Part shown: piece after piece, positions 17,782 through 27,337 of the stretch
Position numbering within the stretch: position 1 is the stretch's first letter
Layout: each line of letters opens with the position of its first letter
Made by a program: the position numbers and the translations under genes
Origin: Cellvibrionaceae bacterium
GTDB taxonomy: Bacteria > Pseudomonadota > Gammaproteobacteria > Pseudomonadales > Cellvibrionaceae
DNA: 64,000 nucleotides
Assembly: GCA_021151825.1 (NCBI GenBank)
Contig: JAGKWQ010000001.1
Coordinates: forward strand, 62,001-126,000
Reading direction: 5' to 3'
The notes under the pieces: model-generated
Seen by the model: only the letters and a program-made list of their open reading frames with translations
Database searches by the model: none
Told to the model about the DNA's origin: nothing

Positions 17782-19146
17782 ATGAAAATAATTCCATTGT
17801 TATCGTTATCACTATCCATTTTATTCTTGTCAGGTTGTGGCGGTGGTGGTGGCAATTCCAAACCGGCAACCAATACATCTACAGTTGGCAGTGCATTTGC
17901 CAGTAGTACAGGCGTTAGCAGTGCGGCGTTATCGTCAAGCTCACAACCCTCATCCAGCGTGCCATCAACAAGCTCATCCTCATTAAATTCATCGTCTTCA
18001 TTATCATCAATCAGCACAACAGTAGGTCTTTACCCGGATTACAACACCAATCCACTGCCTGCCGATAATACCGGCATGACCAGCACTGCCACACAGATTG
18101 CCGATCACATAAAGCTGGGCTGGAATATTGGCAACACCCTGGAAGCCATCGGCGGTGAAACCAGTTGGGGCAACCCACTGGTGACAAATGAATTGATTCA
18201 AACCATAAAAGCGAATGGTTTCGATGCAGTGCGAATTCCCGCCGCCTGGGACCAATATGCGAACCAACAAACCGCCAAAATAGATTCGCTGTGGCTGGAT
18301 CGCGTTAAACAAGTCGTTACCTATTGTGTGCAGAATAACCTTTACGTTGTCGTAAATATTCATTGGGATGGAGGCTGGTTAGAGAACAATGTTACGCCGG
18401 CAAAACAAACTGCAAATATCGCCAAACAAAAAGCGTTTTGGCAACAGATTGCCACGCACCTGCGCGATGTTGACGAGCACTTATTATTCGCCAGTGCCAA
18501 CGAACCCAATGTAGAAACAGCGGAACAAATGGCGGTGCTCAATCAATATCACCAAACCTTTGTGGATGCGGTGCGCGCTACCGGCGGTAAAAATGCACAC
18601 CGTGTGTTGATTGTACAAGGTCCGGGCACTGACATTGAACGCACCAATACACTCTGGACCAAAATGCCTATCGATACCGTCGCCAACAAATTAATGGCCG
18701 AAGTACATTTCTACACGCCTTATAATTTCGCGCTGATGCAAAAAGACGAAAGTTGGGGCAAACAATTTTATTACTGGGGTACCGGTTTCCATTCCACCAC
18801 CGATACCGAGCGCAATCCAACCTGGGGCGAAGAAGCAACAGTGACTCAATTATTTGGTTTAATGAAAAAACAATTTGTCGATAAAGGAATTCCCGTCATC
18901 CTGGGTGAATACGCAGCGATGCGCCGCACCAACCTCACTGGCGATTCACTCGCTTTGCATTTGGCATCGCGTGCTTATTACCTCAAATACGTTACACAAC
19001 AAGCCTTAGCCAATGGCCTCAACCCATTTTATTGGGATGCCGGCGGCCTGGATAATTTCGGCTCGGGAATTTTCAATCGTAAAGACAACACGGTGTTCGA
19101 TCAGCAAGCCCTAAATGCCTTGCTGGAAGGCGCCGGTAAAAAATAA
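17782..19146 (+). CDS. GH5 endo-glucanase/xyloglucanase-type lipoprotein
   Basis: A 454-residue lipoprotein: signal ending LFLSGC (lipidated Cys near 19), a Gly run, then a Ser-rich linker of about 65 residues, then a GH5 barrel (about 95-450). The GH5 start LGWNIGNTLEAIGGETSWGNP is typical of endo-beta-1,4-glucanases. The acid/base Glu lies in SANEPN (near 239) and the nucleophile Glu in ILGEYAAM (near 374). It would sit on the outer membrane and cut beta-1,4-glucan chains; xyloglucan is plausible by context, but the subfamily cannot be fixed by eye. I chose ATG 17782 because the signal peptide begins there; the frame also opens 14 codons earlier. GH39 follows after 57 bases. Confidence 0.88.
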   Translation: MKIIPLLSLSLSILFLSGCGGGGGNSKPATNTSTVGSAFASSTGVSSAALSSSSQPSSSVPSTSSSSLNSSSSLSSISTTVGLYPDYNTNPLPADNTGMTSTATQIADHIKLGWNIGNTLEAIGGETSWGNPLVTNELIQTIKANGFDAVRIPAAWDQYANQQTAKIDSLWLDRVKQVVTYCVQNNLYVVVNIHWDGGWLENNVTPAKQTANIAKQKAFWQQIATHLRDVDEHLLFASANEPNVETAEQMAVLNQYHQTFVDAVRATGGKNAHRVLIVQGPGTDIERTNTLWTKMPIDTVANKLMAEVHFYTPYNFALMQKDESWGKQFYYWGTGFHSTTDTERNPTWGEEATVTQLFGLMKKQFVDKGIPVILGEYAAMRRTNLTGDSLALHLASRAYYLKYVTQQALANGLNPFYWDAGGLDNFGSGIFNRKDNTVFDQQALNALLEGAGKK

Positions 19147-19203
19147 TCGACTAACTAATAACAGTCCAATTGATAACAAGCCAATGAATAACTGGACAGC
19201 CCC

Positions 19204-20766
19204 ATGAAAAAAATAACATCACTTTTGCTCGGCAGCCTGTTGCTCCTGCCATTTTATTGCGGAGCACAGCAACGCCATATCGACATCAATGTAAACAACG
19301 TACAAGGCGATTTAAATACATTTTTTAAAACCAGTGTTGGTGCCGGTCGCGCGAACGAAGGCTTGCGTGCCGATTGGCAACAACAACTCGCCGAGATAAA
19401 ACGTGATGCCGGTTTTCGCTATATTCGCATGCACGGTTTGCTCACTGATGACATGGCGGTATACCGCATTAACGCACAAGGCAAAGAACAATATAATTTC
19501 CACTATATGGATGCATTGTTCGATTATCTGCTCAGTATTGATGTAAAACCGTTTGTGGAATTAGGTTTTATGCCTTCAGCCCTGGCGAGCGGCGATAAAA
19601 CCATTTTCTGGTGGCGAGGCAACGTAACGCCGCCGCACAGTTACGAAAAATGGGAACAATTAATTAAAGTCCTCACCGAACATTTCACCGAACGCTACGG
19701 CGCCGAAGAAGTGGCCAGCTGGTATTTTGAAGTGTGGAATGAACCTAACCTCGATGGATTCTGGACCGGCTCACAAGCGGATTATTTCAAACTGTATGCT
19801 CACGCCGCGCGCGCCATCAAAAGCGTCAACACAAAATACAAAGTGGGCGGTCCTGCTACTGCCGGCGCTGCGTGGATTCCGGAAATGATTAATTACTGCG
19901 TTACTAATAACGTCCCGCTGGATTTTGTTAGCACCCATTCCTATGGAGTAAATCAAGGATTTCTCGACGAATTTGGCAGCACCGGTACTGTGTTATCCAA
20001 AGACGAATGGGCAGTGAGTAGCGATGTATTAAAAAATCGACAGGAAATTGCTGCATCCGCGCTGCCCAATCTGGAATTGCATTACACCGAATGGAGCTCA
20101 TCTTACACACCAGCCGACCCGACTCACGACAGTTATCATCAAGCCGCGTATATCCTGCAAAAAATAAAACAAGTGGGTAATGCCGCGCAATCAATGTCCT
20201 ATTGGGTATTTACCGATATTTTTGAAGAAGCCGGCCCACGCTTTGAAGCATTCCATGGTGGTTTTGGTTTGATGAACACCCAAGGCATTAAAAAGCCGGG
20301 TTATTTCGCTTACCAATTTTTAAACCGTTTGGCAGCGACGGAGTTAATCAGTAATGACAAACAAACCTTTGCCACAACGGATAACAAAGGCAATGTGCAA
20401 TTACTGTTGTGGGACTTTACCCACACATTACCGGAAGGCATTAACAACCAGCAGTATTTTATTAAAAACTTGCCACCAAAAAATAAAGGTGAAATGCAAA
20501 TAAATATTCTGGGATTGAAAAAAGGCCATTACACCGTGAAGATTTCGCAAGTGGGTTATCAACGCAATGATGCGTACACCGCTTACATTGCCATGGGCTC
20601 GCCGGCTCAATTAAGCAAAGCGCAAGTCGATACGCTCAAAGCAAAAGCCACTGGAAAACCGGCAGAAGAAAAACGCGTTCGTATTGCAAAGGATGGAAAA
20701 TATACGCTGACATTACCGCTGCGAGAGAACGATGTGTATTTAATCGAACTCAACGCAACGAAGTAA
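19204..20766 (+). CDS. GH39-family glycosidase (beta-xylosidase-like)
   Basis: 520 residues with a signal peptide (about 1-21, ending YCGA). The GH39 barrel contains GFRYIRMHGLLTDDM, the acid/base Glu in VWNEPNLDGFW (near 179) and the nucleophile Glu in LHYTEWSSSY (near 296). A C-terminal beta-sandwich follows. Characterised GH39 enzymes are beta-xylosidases or alpha-iduronidases, and the sequence is closer to the xylosidase branch. It is probably periplasmic and cotranscribed with the GH5 gene. The substrate is not certain. Confidence 0.87.
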   Translation: MKKITSLLLGSLLLLPFYCGAQQRHIDINVNNVQGDLNTFFKTSVGAGRANEGLRADWQQQLAEIKRDAGFRYIRMHGLLTDDMAVYRINAQGKEQYNFHYMDALFDYLLSIDVKPFVELGFMPSALASGDKTIFWWRGNVTPPHSYEKWEQLIKVLTEHFTERYGAEEVASWYFEVWNEPNLDGFWTGSQADYFKLYAHAARAIKSVNTKYKVGGPATAGAAWIPEMINYCVTNNVPLDFVSTHSYGVNQGFLDEFGSTGTVLSKDEWAVSSDVLKNRQEIAASALPNLELHYTEWSSSYTPADPTHDSYHQAAYILQKIKQVGNAAQSMSYWVFTDIFEEAGPRFEAFHGGFGLMNTQGIKKPGYFAYQFLNRLAATELISNDKQTFATTDNKGNVQLLLWDFTHTLPEGINNQQYFIKNLPPKNKGEMQINILGLKKGHYTVKISQVGYQRNDAYTAYIAMGSPAQLSKAQVDTLKAKATGKPAEEKRVRIAKDGKYTLTLPLRENDVYLIELNATK

Positions 20767-20799
20767 TATCCGGAAATTATCGGGTGATTTAAAAAAACG

Positions 20800-21696
20800 T
20801 TATTGCTGTGGCAGGGGCTGAACCTCTGCTGCTGCAGTTGGTTGACGCAGATTTTTAATATCCAGCCAAAGCTCCGGGCGATCCAGCGGGGTTTCTTTGG
20901 GCAAGGTCGGGTTTTTTAAATTAAATACCAGGCGCCCTTCCAGGTTCGCTTTTTCCAATACCGCTTGCACCATCGGGTCTTTATAGAAAATATTATCGAA
21001 ACTGCCATCGGCAATCGCGCGGTTTAATCCCAATTCAAGATCAGCAGCCAATTGTTTATTTTGTTTGCCAGTAAATAAATAAAACGGCATGCGGTATACC
21101 AGCATAATGTGTTTCTCTACCGTCAATGGTAGCTTGGAATTGGTTTCCAATTCCTGCCAGGGCTCCTGTACCCCACGCGGAAACGCATCAAAACGGCCTC
21201 CATCCACCATATAAAATAAACTCTGGTATTTATTGGCTTTCACCACTGTCAAACCATTGCTTTCCAAAATTCCACTATCGGCCCAGGTTGTCCCCTGCCC
21301 AAACGTAAATTTTTTCAAATCATCAAATGTTTTTACCTGGTCAAACCTCGGTTGCGATGCGGGATTAATAATAAAAATCCGGTGCCCTAACAATCCTTTG
21401 TACAAGCAAATACGAATAGGCAGCAGCTTGTCTTCCATTTCCTGATTGGTAGCCGCCCACAGTAAATCTGCCCTACCCGTCGCCACATCATCAATATTGC
21501 GTGCCTGGGTAACGACACTGCTATCAATCTGCAATTTATATTTATTACTGATTTTACTCAGGGCGAGATTCACCATCGCCATGGCATAACGGCCATTGCC
21601 ATCAGTGGCTTCGTTGATTTTGATTACAGTCTGCGCGCTGGCAGCGCAAGTGAAAAAGCTACTGGCGATTAAAGCCAATACGGAGATGAGTTTCAT
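20800..21696 (-). CDS. Orphan periplasmic solute-binding protein (SBP_bac_3-like)
   Basis: 298 residues with a signal peptide (MKLISVLALIASSFFTCAASAQ) and a two-lobed binding-protein fold of the amino-acid type. Recognisable segments are DVATGRADLLWAATNQEMEDKL, FDDLKKFTFGQGTTWADSGIL and YQSLFYMVDGGRFDAFPRG. No permease or ATPase gene is nearby, so it may be a sensor component rather than a transporter. I chose ATG 21696 because the signal peptide starts there; 13 more codons upstream are open. It is convergent with the GH39 gene, 33 bases away. Confidence 0.75.
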   Translation of the reverse strand: MKLISVLALIASSFFTCAASAQTVIKINEATDGNGRYAMAMVNLALSKISNKYKLQIDSSVVTQARNIDDVATGRADLLWAATNQEMEDKLLPIRICLYKGLLGHRIFIINPASQPRFDQVKTFDDLKKFTFGQGTTWADSGILESNGLTVVKANKYQSLFYMVDGGRFDAFPRGVQEPWQELETNSKLPLTVEKHIMLVYRMPFYLFTGKQNKQLAADLELGLNRAIADGSFDNIFYKDPMVQAVLEKANLEGRLVFNLKNPTLPKETPLDRPELWLDIKNLRQPTAAAEVQPLPQQ

Positions 21697-22078
21697 AGAT
21701 GACCTGCAGTGGGTTGCGTGCGCCGATATATGCAAGCTGCCGTGCTTTTCTATCCATCGTTATTGAGTCTAGCATGTAGAAAAATGTGCCATAGATTAAA
21801 TTACGCCCACTTTGACGTCTAAACACTTTTTTGCACATGCTTGTGTGTTATAGCTCGATATCAGGAAATCGCCAGCAATCCAATCTTTTGGTTATTTTAA
21901 CCATAAGGCAATATAGCGATGTAGCCCGCAGGATTGAAACGTATTGCGGGACCTTTTCCCTAATTCCGTCCTCATAATCCCATTAGCCCCGTATCCGCCA
22001 TTTAGCGGTATCATGCGCACAGACATAGAAAACACTTTTTAATGACGGGGCCAAACTGCCCTTTTATCCGGAGTTGTT
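21697..22078. other. Intergenic region between divergent genes
   Basis: About 380 bases without a gene, between the solute-binding protein (minus) and the lytic transglycosylase (plus). The only structure I see is the REP-like element at 21921-21951 and GGAG just before ATG 22079. Promoters for both genes must lie here but no confident -35/-10 pair was identified. Confidence 0.6.
21921..21951 (+). repeat. REP-like palindrome, copy 3
   Basis: GTAGCCCGCAGGATTGAAAC continues into GTATTGCGGGA. Arms CCCGCA and TGCGGG pair perfectly. It shares the head GTAGCC and the loop TGAAACGTATT with copy 2 at 2030-2061. It lies in the divergent region upstream of the lytic transglycosylase gene. Confidence 0.6.
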
Positions 22079-23392
22079 ATGAAATCCTTACGGAATCTTT
22101 TGCCCTTCGTATGTTGTATGAGTTTAATTTCTTGCGCACAAGCACCGGACTCTGCAAATCTCCACAGTGAATCTGCAACAATAATAAAACCCGAACCCCG
22201 CACTGAAATATCCAGCTCAGCGACAACGACAAAACCCTCAGCCCATATTATTAGCGAGGCAGAATTTTCAGTGTGTATTGATAATTTTTCCGCACAAGCA
22301 AAAACAGCGGGGATTTCCAACAACACAATTAATCGCAGTTTGCGTAAAGCAAAATTAAATACCAAAGTTATCGAACTGGACCGTAAGCAACCGGAATTCA
22401 CCACCAGTTTTGCCGATTATTTTAATCGCCGGGTAACCAGTCAACGTGTGGACCAGGGCCGCGCCTTGTTAAACAAACATGCCGATTTACTAAAACGAAT
22501 TGAACAACAATACGGTGTACCTGCGCCTTATCTGATTGCATTCTGGGGATTGGAAACCAATTACGGTAGTTTCTTTGGCAATATCCCGGTTGTCGATTCG
22601 CTCGCAACACTTGCATGCGATGCGCGCCGTAGTAATTTTTTTACCATCGAATTAATCAATGCATTGCGCATACTGGATGCCGGTGATATTGCACCGGATA
22701 AGATGATAGGTTCCTGGGCTGGCGCAATGGGCCATGTGCAATTTATGCCAACGTCCTTTTTACAAAATGCTGTCGATTTTGATGGCGACCACAAACGTGA
22801 TTTATGGAATAGCACACCGGATGCATTAGCATCAGCCGCAAAATTTTTACAAAGCCTGGGGTGGCAGCCCGAAGAACGCTGGGGCCGCGAGGTAAAATTA
22901 CCCGGCAGTTTTCCATTTCTTGAAGCCGGTTTAAAAAATAACAAACCGATTTCAGAGTGGGTAAAGCTCGGCGTAAAACGCGCTGATAATTCTCCGCTGC
23001 CGCATGCCAATATCAATGCATCATTACTAGTGCCTTCCGGCCATCAAGGCCCGGCATTTTTGGCGTATGATAATTTCAACGTAATCATGCGTTGGAACCG
23101 CTCCGAATTTTACGCCATCGCTGTTGGCCAACTCGCCGATCAAATTGCCGGTGCCGGAAAATTAGTGCAATCACCACCTGACGATGCACCGCGTTTACAT
23201 CGCGACCAGGTTATTACATTGCAAGAACAACTAAATCAAAAAGGTTTCAACACTGGCACCCCCGACGGTATTCTTGGCCCTGGAACCCGTCGCGCTATCG
23301 GTGAATTCCAACATCAACAAGGCATGATTGCCGATGGTTTTCCCGGTAAAGAAGTACTCGCATTACTCGGCATTAGCGTAGATAAACATTAA
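22079..23392 (+). CDS. Lytic murein transglycosylase, MltB family
   Basis: A 437-residue lipoprotein (lipobox LISC, Cys near 19) with an SLT_2/MltB-type catalytic domain (about 60-360) and a C-terminal peptidoglycan-binding domain PG_binding_1 (about 375-432, ending LGPGTRRAIGEFQHQQGM). The catalytic Glu lies in FWGLETNYGSFFG (near 161), and the substrate groove motif is AGAMGHVQFMPTSF. It would cleave glycan strands of peptidoglycan with 1,6-anhydro product formation at the outer membrane inner face. GGAG lies five to six bases before the ATG. Confidence 0.92.
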   Translation: MKSLRNLLPFVCCMSLISCAQAPDSANLHSESATIIKPEPRTEISSSATTTKPSAHIISEAEFSVCIDNFSAQAKTAGISNNTINRSLRKAKLNTKVIELDRKQPEFTTSFADYFNRRVTSQRVDQGRALLNKHADLLKRIEQQYGVPAPYLIAFWGLETNYGSFFGNIPVVDSLATLACDARRSNFFTIELINALRILDAGDIAPDKMIGSWAGAMGHVQFMPTSFLQNAVDFDGDHKRDLWNSTPDALASAAKFLQSLGWQPEERWGREVKLPGSFPFLEAGLKNNKPISEWVKLGVKRADNSPLPHANINASLLVPSGHQGPAFLAYDNFNVIMRWNRSEFYAIAVGQLADQIAGAGKLVQSPPDDAPRLHRDQVITLQEQLNQKGFNTGTPDGILGPGTRRAIGEFQHQQGMIADGFPGKEVLALLGISVDKH

Positions 23393-23410
23393 CCTTTTGA
23401 GGTAATTAAC

Positions 23411-23662
23411 ATGATTAGCTGCGACCAACACGACTATATCGAAATTGTATGCACCTATCGCTATCCGCTAAAGCTTACGTTGAAATCCGGCGAAATTATT
23501 CAAGGCATTGCAGTAGATACACAACGAAATGAAAATCGCGATGAATGTATAAAAATCGAAACTGAAGGTCGTGAGCAGTTAGTTATTTTGGATAATATTA
23601 AAAAACTTGAAGTTACTAAGGATAACCCGCACCTGCGGGAAGTTGTGTTTGGTCAACAATAA
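23411..23662 (+). CDS. Rho-binding antiterminator (ROF family)
   Basis: 83 residues, matching the ROF/YaeO fold: DYIEIVCTYRYPLKLTLKSGEIIQGIAVDT, then ECIKIE and VILDNIKKLEV, an Sm-like beta-barrel. ROF proteins bind transcription terminator Rho and inhibit it. GAGG before the ATG supports the start. It is 18 bases after the transglycosylase gene. A perfect 9-bp hairpin follows the stop codon directly. Confidence 0.8.
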   Translation: MISCDQHDYIEIVCTYRYPLKLTLKSGEIIQGIAVDTQRNENRDECIKIETEGREQLVILDNIKKLEVTKDNPHLREVVFGQQ

Positions 23663-23686
23663 TTGATGGCGCAATCTCGCCATCAA
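23663..23686 (+). terminator. Hairpin directly after the ROF gene
   Basis: TTGATGGCG (23663-23671) and CGCCATCAA (23678-23686) pair perfectly with a 6-base loop. It starts at the base after the stop codon. No U run follows, so it may be a processing or stability element rather than a full intrinsic terminator. Confidence 0.5.
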
Positions 23687-23718
23687 AATACATTAACAAT
23701 GATAAAAGAGTTCACCTT

Positions 23719-24120
23719 ATGAAAATCGTCGTAGAAACAACGGTATCGGCCCCCATCGAAAAAGTATGGCACACCTATAGCTCTCCCGAGCACATCGTAA
23801 AATGGAACGCGGCTTCTGATGATTGGCACACAACCTCATCCTCTGTTGACTTGCGTGTAGGCGGCAATTTTTCTTCGCGCATGGAAGCAAAAGACGGCAG
23901 CTTCGGTTTTGATTTCGCAGGCACTTACACCAAGGTTATTGAAAACGAATTAATCGAATACGCATTTGGTGATCGCACCGCACAAGTTCATTTTTCCGAC
24001 ACATCAGATGGCGTTAAAGTAAAAGTAGAATTTGAAAGCGAAGAGACTCATTCGATTGAACAGCAACAACAAGGCTGGCAGGCGATTCTTGATAGCTTTA
24101 AGCGTTATACAGAAAAATAG
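23719..24120 (+). CDS. SRPBCC/AHSA1-like protein
   Basis: 133 residues with the helix-grip START-like fold: VVETTVSAPIEKVWHTYSSPEHIVKWN, then GGNFSSRMEAKDG, YTKVIENELIEYAF and a closing amphipathic helix QQGWQAILDSFKRYTE. Proteins of this group (AHSA1/CalC-like) bind hydrophobic ligands; the specific role is unknown. It is a short single-domain cytoplasmic protein, possibly in one transcript with ROF. Confidence 0.8.
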   Translation: MKIVVETTVSAPIEKVWHTYSSPEHIVKWNAASDDWHTTSSSVDLRVGGNFSSRMEAKDGSFGFDFAGTYTKVIENELIEYAFGDRTAQVHFSDTSDGVKVKVEFESEETHSIEQQQQGWQAILDSFKRYTEK

Positions 24121-24135
24121 ACCGCTGAATTGTTC

Positions 24136-24182
24136 CATGTTGAGGTGCAGGCCGCGTAGGCTGAGGAACGATCCCCAACATG
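24136..24182. repeat. Copy of the large intergenic inverted-repeat family
   Basis: CATGTTG (24136-24142) pairs with CAACATG (24176-24182). The right half GTAGGCTGAGGAACGA...CCAACATG matches the arms of the element at 7218-7353 with small gaps. It is between the SRPBCC and GH31 genes. Confidence 0.6.
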
Positions 24183-24200
24183 ACCATACATCAGCAATCA

Positions 24201-24236
24201 CCAAAGCCAAAGCCAAAGCCAAAGCCAAAGCCAAAA
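24201..24236. repeat. Hexanucleotide tandem repeat (CCAAAG)
   Basis: Five perfect CCAAAG units followed by CCAAAA. It is intergenic, not in a supported gene. Such short repeats often vary in copy number by slippage. Confidence 0.9.
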
Positions 24237-24257
24237 TGCTCGGATAATGAACTCCAT

Positions 24258-24297
24258 AAAAAAATCCCACTCGCTTCACAACGAGTGGGATTTTTAT
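24258..24297. terminator. Bidirectional Rho-independent terminator
   Basis: AAAATCCCACTCG and CGAGTGGGATTTT pair around an 8-base loop, with A and T runs on both sides. It ends the xyloglucan operon transcript (minus) and can also stop transcription from the SRPBCC side. Confidence 0.9.
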
Positions 24298-24316
24298 TTT
24301 AACTGCTGCTATAAAA

Positions 24317-27301
24317 TTATTTAGCCAATTTCACCTCAGCCGCCTTACCTTCATAGTCAACCACTTGCGCAGGCTTCGCATCAAAATTCGCAGCATCTTT
24401 CGATGGACCGGAAATTACACGAACACTGATTTTGCGTTTTTCGGCCATGCCGGTAAATTTGCCAATGCGATCACCAATGGTCACAGTGCCAGTTGCATCA
24501 TCGTAAGCAACAGGGATGCGCGACCATTCGCCTTGCTCGTATTTCACTGAGCGACCATCGTCTTCGTAAATATCGAAAGTGCCGTTAGCACCGGCGTAAA
24601 TATTTAGTGTGATTGGTGCATTCAAGCCTTCATCAGTGTGCTGGATCAACGGCCCGGTTGGAACGATTGAGCCGGCTTTTACAAACAATGGCATTTGCGA
24701 GAACGGTGCATCTGCTTTAATAGTTTGCCCACCTGTTAATTTCTCACCGGTGAAGAAATTGTACCAGTCAGCGCCTGCTGGCAAATACACATCGCGTGAG
24801 CGCGCTTTGTTTTCATATACAGGGTTTACCAAAAATGCAGGGCCAAACATATATTGCGTGTTGATATTCCAACCCGCTTTATCATCCGGGAAATCCATCA
24901 CCAACGGACGCATGATAGTGCCGTCTTTATGGAAAGTATCCCCCGCCAACGTGTAGATGTAAGGCATCAAGCGATAACGCAATTTGATATAGCTTTCGAG
25001 TGTGTTGTATACCTCGGTACCTTCATCCGCAAGGCTGAAAATTTCGCGATACGGGAATTGGCCGTGCGAACGGAACAGTGGAACAAAGGCACCGAATTGG
25101 AACCAACGCACATTCAACTCTTGCCAATCAGCAACGAGTTCCGGTTTTAAATCGTGGATATTTAACGCAGGGCCACCATTCTTGCTGCCCCAGCGATATT
25201 TATCTTCCGGTGTAAAACCACCAATATCAAAACTCCAGTTAGGCATACCGGCAATACCGGTGCTTACGCCGGCGGCAACTTGCTCGCGCAGGTTGTCCCA
25301 ATCCGATGATGTATCACCACTCCAAATTGCTGCACCGGTACGTTGAATACCGCCGAAACCGGAGCGCGTCAAAATAAATGAACGTTTTTCCGGATCAGTT
25401 TTGCGCTCGCCTTCATATACGGCTGTTGCATTTGGAATTGCGTAAGAGTTGAAATATTCCGCCCCGGAGCCAATTCCACCTTCGCGACTCATTAATTCTT
25501 TACGTTTGGTGAACGTCAAATTGGAATGGATATCCGGTTCCGCCGCATCCAGCCACCAGGCATCGAAACCTTTGCTATTTATTTTTTCATTAATTTGTTT
25601 CCAGAAAATTTCCTGGGATTCTTTCGGGTACGGATCATAAAACGCATTCAGATAACCTTTACCAATCCAGTCGAGATTATTCTCCTCCAGATTTTTGTTG
25701 AACATATAACCTTTTGCGTTCAACTCTTTGTAGTTATCAGTCGTCGGATAAAATTTTGGCCAAACAGAAATCATAATATTTCCGTTCATTGCATGGATTT
25801 TATCATTCATGGCTTTTGGATCCGGGAAAAATTTCTTATCGAAATCATGGCTACCCCAGGCATTTTCCGGCCAGTAGGACCAATCCAGAACGATGTTATC
25901 GATTGGAATTTTTTTATCGCGATAATACTTAAAGGTATTTACGATTTCGTCTTGTGATTTATAACGTTCGCGACTTTGCCAGAAGCCATATACCCATTTT
26001 GGCAACATCACTGCTTTACCGGTCAGCTCGCGATAACCCGCAACCACTTCATCTTTGTTATTACCGGCAACAAAGTAATAATCAATTGCCTTGCCGGTAT
26101 CAGAAGCCAGCGACAATTGCTGTTGTTCTTCTACCGGTAACGGATCGAGATGTGTCAAACGGAAGAAACCGCCACTCACGGTCCAATCCAGTTTGATAGA
26201 TTTTTTCTCACCGGCTTTCATATCGGTTTTATAGGTGTGGTACCAGGGGTTCCAGTTCAAGCGCCAACGATCCAATGCAAGTTGGTTATCTACATACAAT
26301 TTGGCATAGCCGGAGTTGTACATTTTGAAGTGGTGTGTGCCGGACTCATCACTCAGGATTGAACCTTCCCATTCAATGCGCAGGTTTTTCGCATCTTTGA
26401 CTTCGTCAGGAAATGGAACTTCACGCACGCTGTTGTTACTGAAGAATTGATAATTCAAATCTGCTTCAACGCGAGTCAATAATAATTTGTCGCCATCGTA
26501 ATAACGTGCGGTCAAACCACCTTCTTTGCCATCGACATCAAATAATTTTAACGATGTATTTAATGGCTGGGTTTCGCGTGGGTCACCAAAACGCGTGACT
26601 GAATTGTTATCCCACAACACGCCATAATTGCGGCTGGAGACCACATAGGGAATGGAAATAACGAGGTTATACGTCGTAAGCTCGACATTTTCGCCGGCGT
26701 AGTTAACCTGGCCGTTTTGATGCTGTCCCAAACCGAAGAACCCTTCATCGCTATTGCGATTAAATTCCTGGCGAATCGCAAAAGAATCCGCATCGGGTTT
26801 GATAGGGTCTGCCGTCACTTCACTAAAAGTACCGCGATTTTCTTCCTGCAATAGCACATTGCCTTTTGCATCACGGAAACTCACAGTGCCATCAACCAAT
26901 GATACCTCAGCGGTAACTTGCGCCGTCTTTAATACCAGTTTGTTGCCAGCTTGCTCCGATGTAAATTGCACATTGGTAGCAGGCTTGGCGATAACTTGAA
27001 TCGATTCGGGAATTACCCCGAAATCAGTTCCCGGTAAAGCCGTCACGCGAATAATTTTTTCGCTGATAACTTGCAAACGCACTTTTTTTACAGCGCCGCC
27101 GGCGAGCGTTAACACTACACCATCAGCCGTTCTCTCCACTTGCGCCAGCGCTTTGGTCTGCTCTATTGCTGCATTGGAACTGGACGTATTTTCGTTACCG
27201 GATTGTTTTGAACAGGCTTGCAACAGGGCGACCGAAGCCATCCCGATGACGCAATGCGTGATCAAGGCTTTTTTTGAAAGCCCTCTTAGTGCAGATAGCA
27301 T
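24317..27301 (-). CDS. xyl31A: GH31 alpha-xylosidase with inserted PA14 domain
   Basis: A 994-residue lipoprotein (lipobox LLQAC). It has the N-terminal GH31 beta-sandwich, an inserted PA14 domain (about 259-380, GGLTARYYDGDKLLL to KSIKLDW), the catalytic barrel and C-terminal beta domains. The nucleophile Asp is in WWLDAAEPD (near 583) and the acid/base Asp in SGDTSSDWDNL (near 662). The inserted PA14 is the hallmark of Cellvibrio japonicus Xyl31A, which removes alpha-xylose from the non-reducing end of xyloglucan oligosaccharides; this call is by architecture and context. GAGGA lies seven bases before the ATG. It is last in the xyloglucan operon. Confidence 0.92.
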   Translation of the reverse strand: MLSALRGLSKKALITHCVIGMASVALLQACSKQSGNENTSSSNAAIEQTKALAQVERTADGVVLTLAGGAVKKVRLQVISEKIIRVTALPGTDFGVIPESIQVIAKPATNVQFTSEQAGNKLVLKTAQVTAEVSLVDGTVSFRDAKGNVLLQEENRGTFSEVTADPIKPDADSFAIRQEFNRNSDEGFFGLGQHQNGQVNYAGENVELTTYNLVISIPYVVSSRNYGVLWDNNSVTRFGDPRETQPLNTSLKLFDVDGKEGGLTARYYDGDKLLLTRVEADLNYQFFSNNSVREVPFPDEVKDAKNLRIEWEGSILSDESGTHHFKMYNSGYAKLYVDNQLALDRWRLNWNPWYHTYKTDMKAGEKKSIKLDWTVSGGFFRLTHLDPLPVEEQQQLSLASDTGKAIDYYFVAGNNKDEVVAGYRELTGKAVMLPKWVYGFWQSRERYKSQDEIVNTFKYYRDKKIPIDNIVLDWSYWPENAWGSHDFDKKFFPDPKAMNDKIHAMNGNIMISVWPKFYPTTDNYKELNAKGYMFNKNLEENNLDWIGKGYLNAFYDPYPKESQEIFWKQINEKINSKGFDAWWLDAAEPDIHSNLTFTKRKELMSREGGIGSGAEYFNSYAIPNATAVYEGERKTDPEKRSFILTRSGFGGIQRTGAAIWSGDTSSDWDNLREQVAAGVSTGIAGMPNWSFDIGGFTPEDKYRWGSKNGGPALNIHDLKPELVADWQELNVRWFQFGAFVPLFRSHGQFPYREIFSLADEGTEVYNTLESYIKLRYRLMPYIYTLAGDTFHKDGTIMRPLVMDFPDDKAGWNINTQYMFGPAFLVNPVYENKARSRDVYLPAGADWYNFFTGEKLTGGQTIKADAPFSQMPLFVKAGSIVPTGPLIQHTDEGLNAPITLNIYAGANGTFDIYEDDGRSVKYEQGEWSRIPVAYDDATGTVTIGDRIGKFTGMAEKRKISVRVISGPSKDAANFDAKPAQVVDYEGKAAEVKLAK

Positions 27302-27337
27302 GTTTGAGTCCTCGTTCTGCGTTTTTTAATTTTAATC

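Noticed and set aside
24201..24236. Possible small gene encoding a KAKAKAK tail
   Set aside because: The frame through the hexamer array is in the wrong context, with no ribosome site or conserved part; it is an artefact of the tandem repeat.
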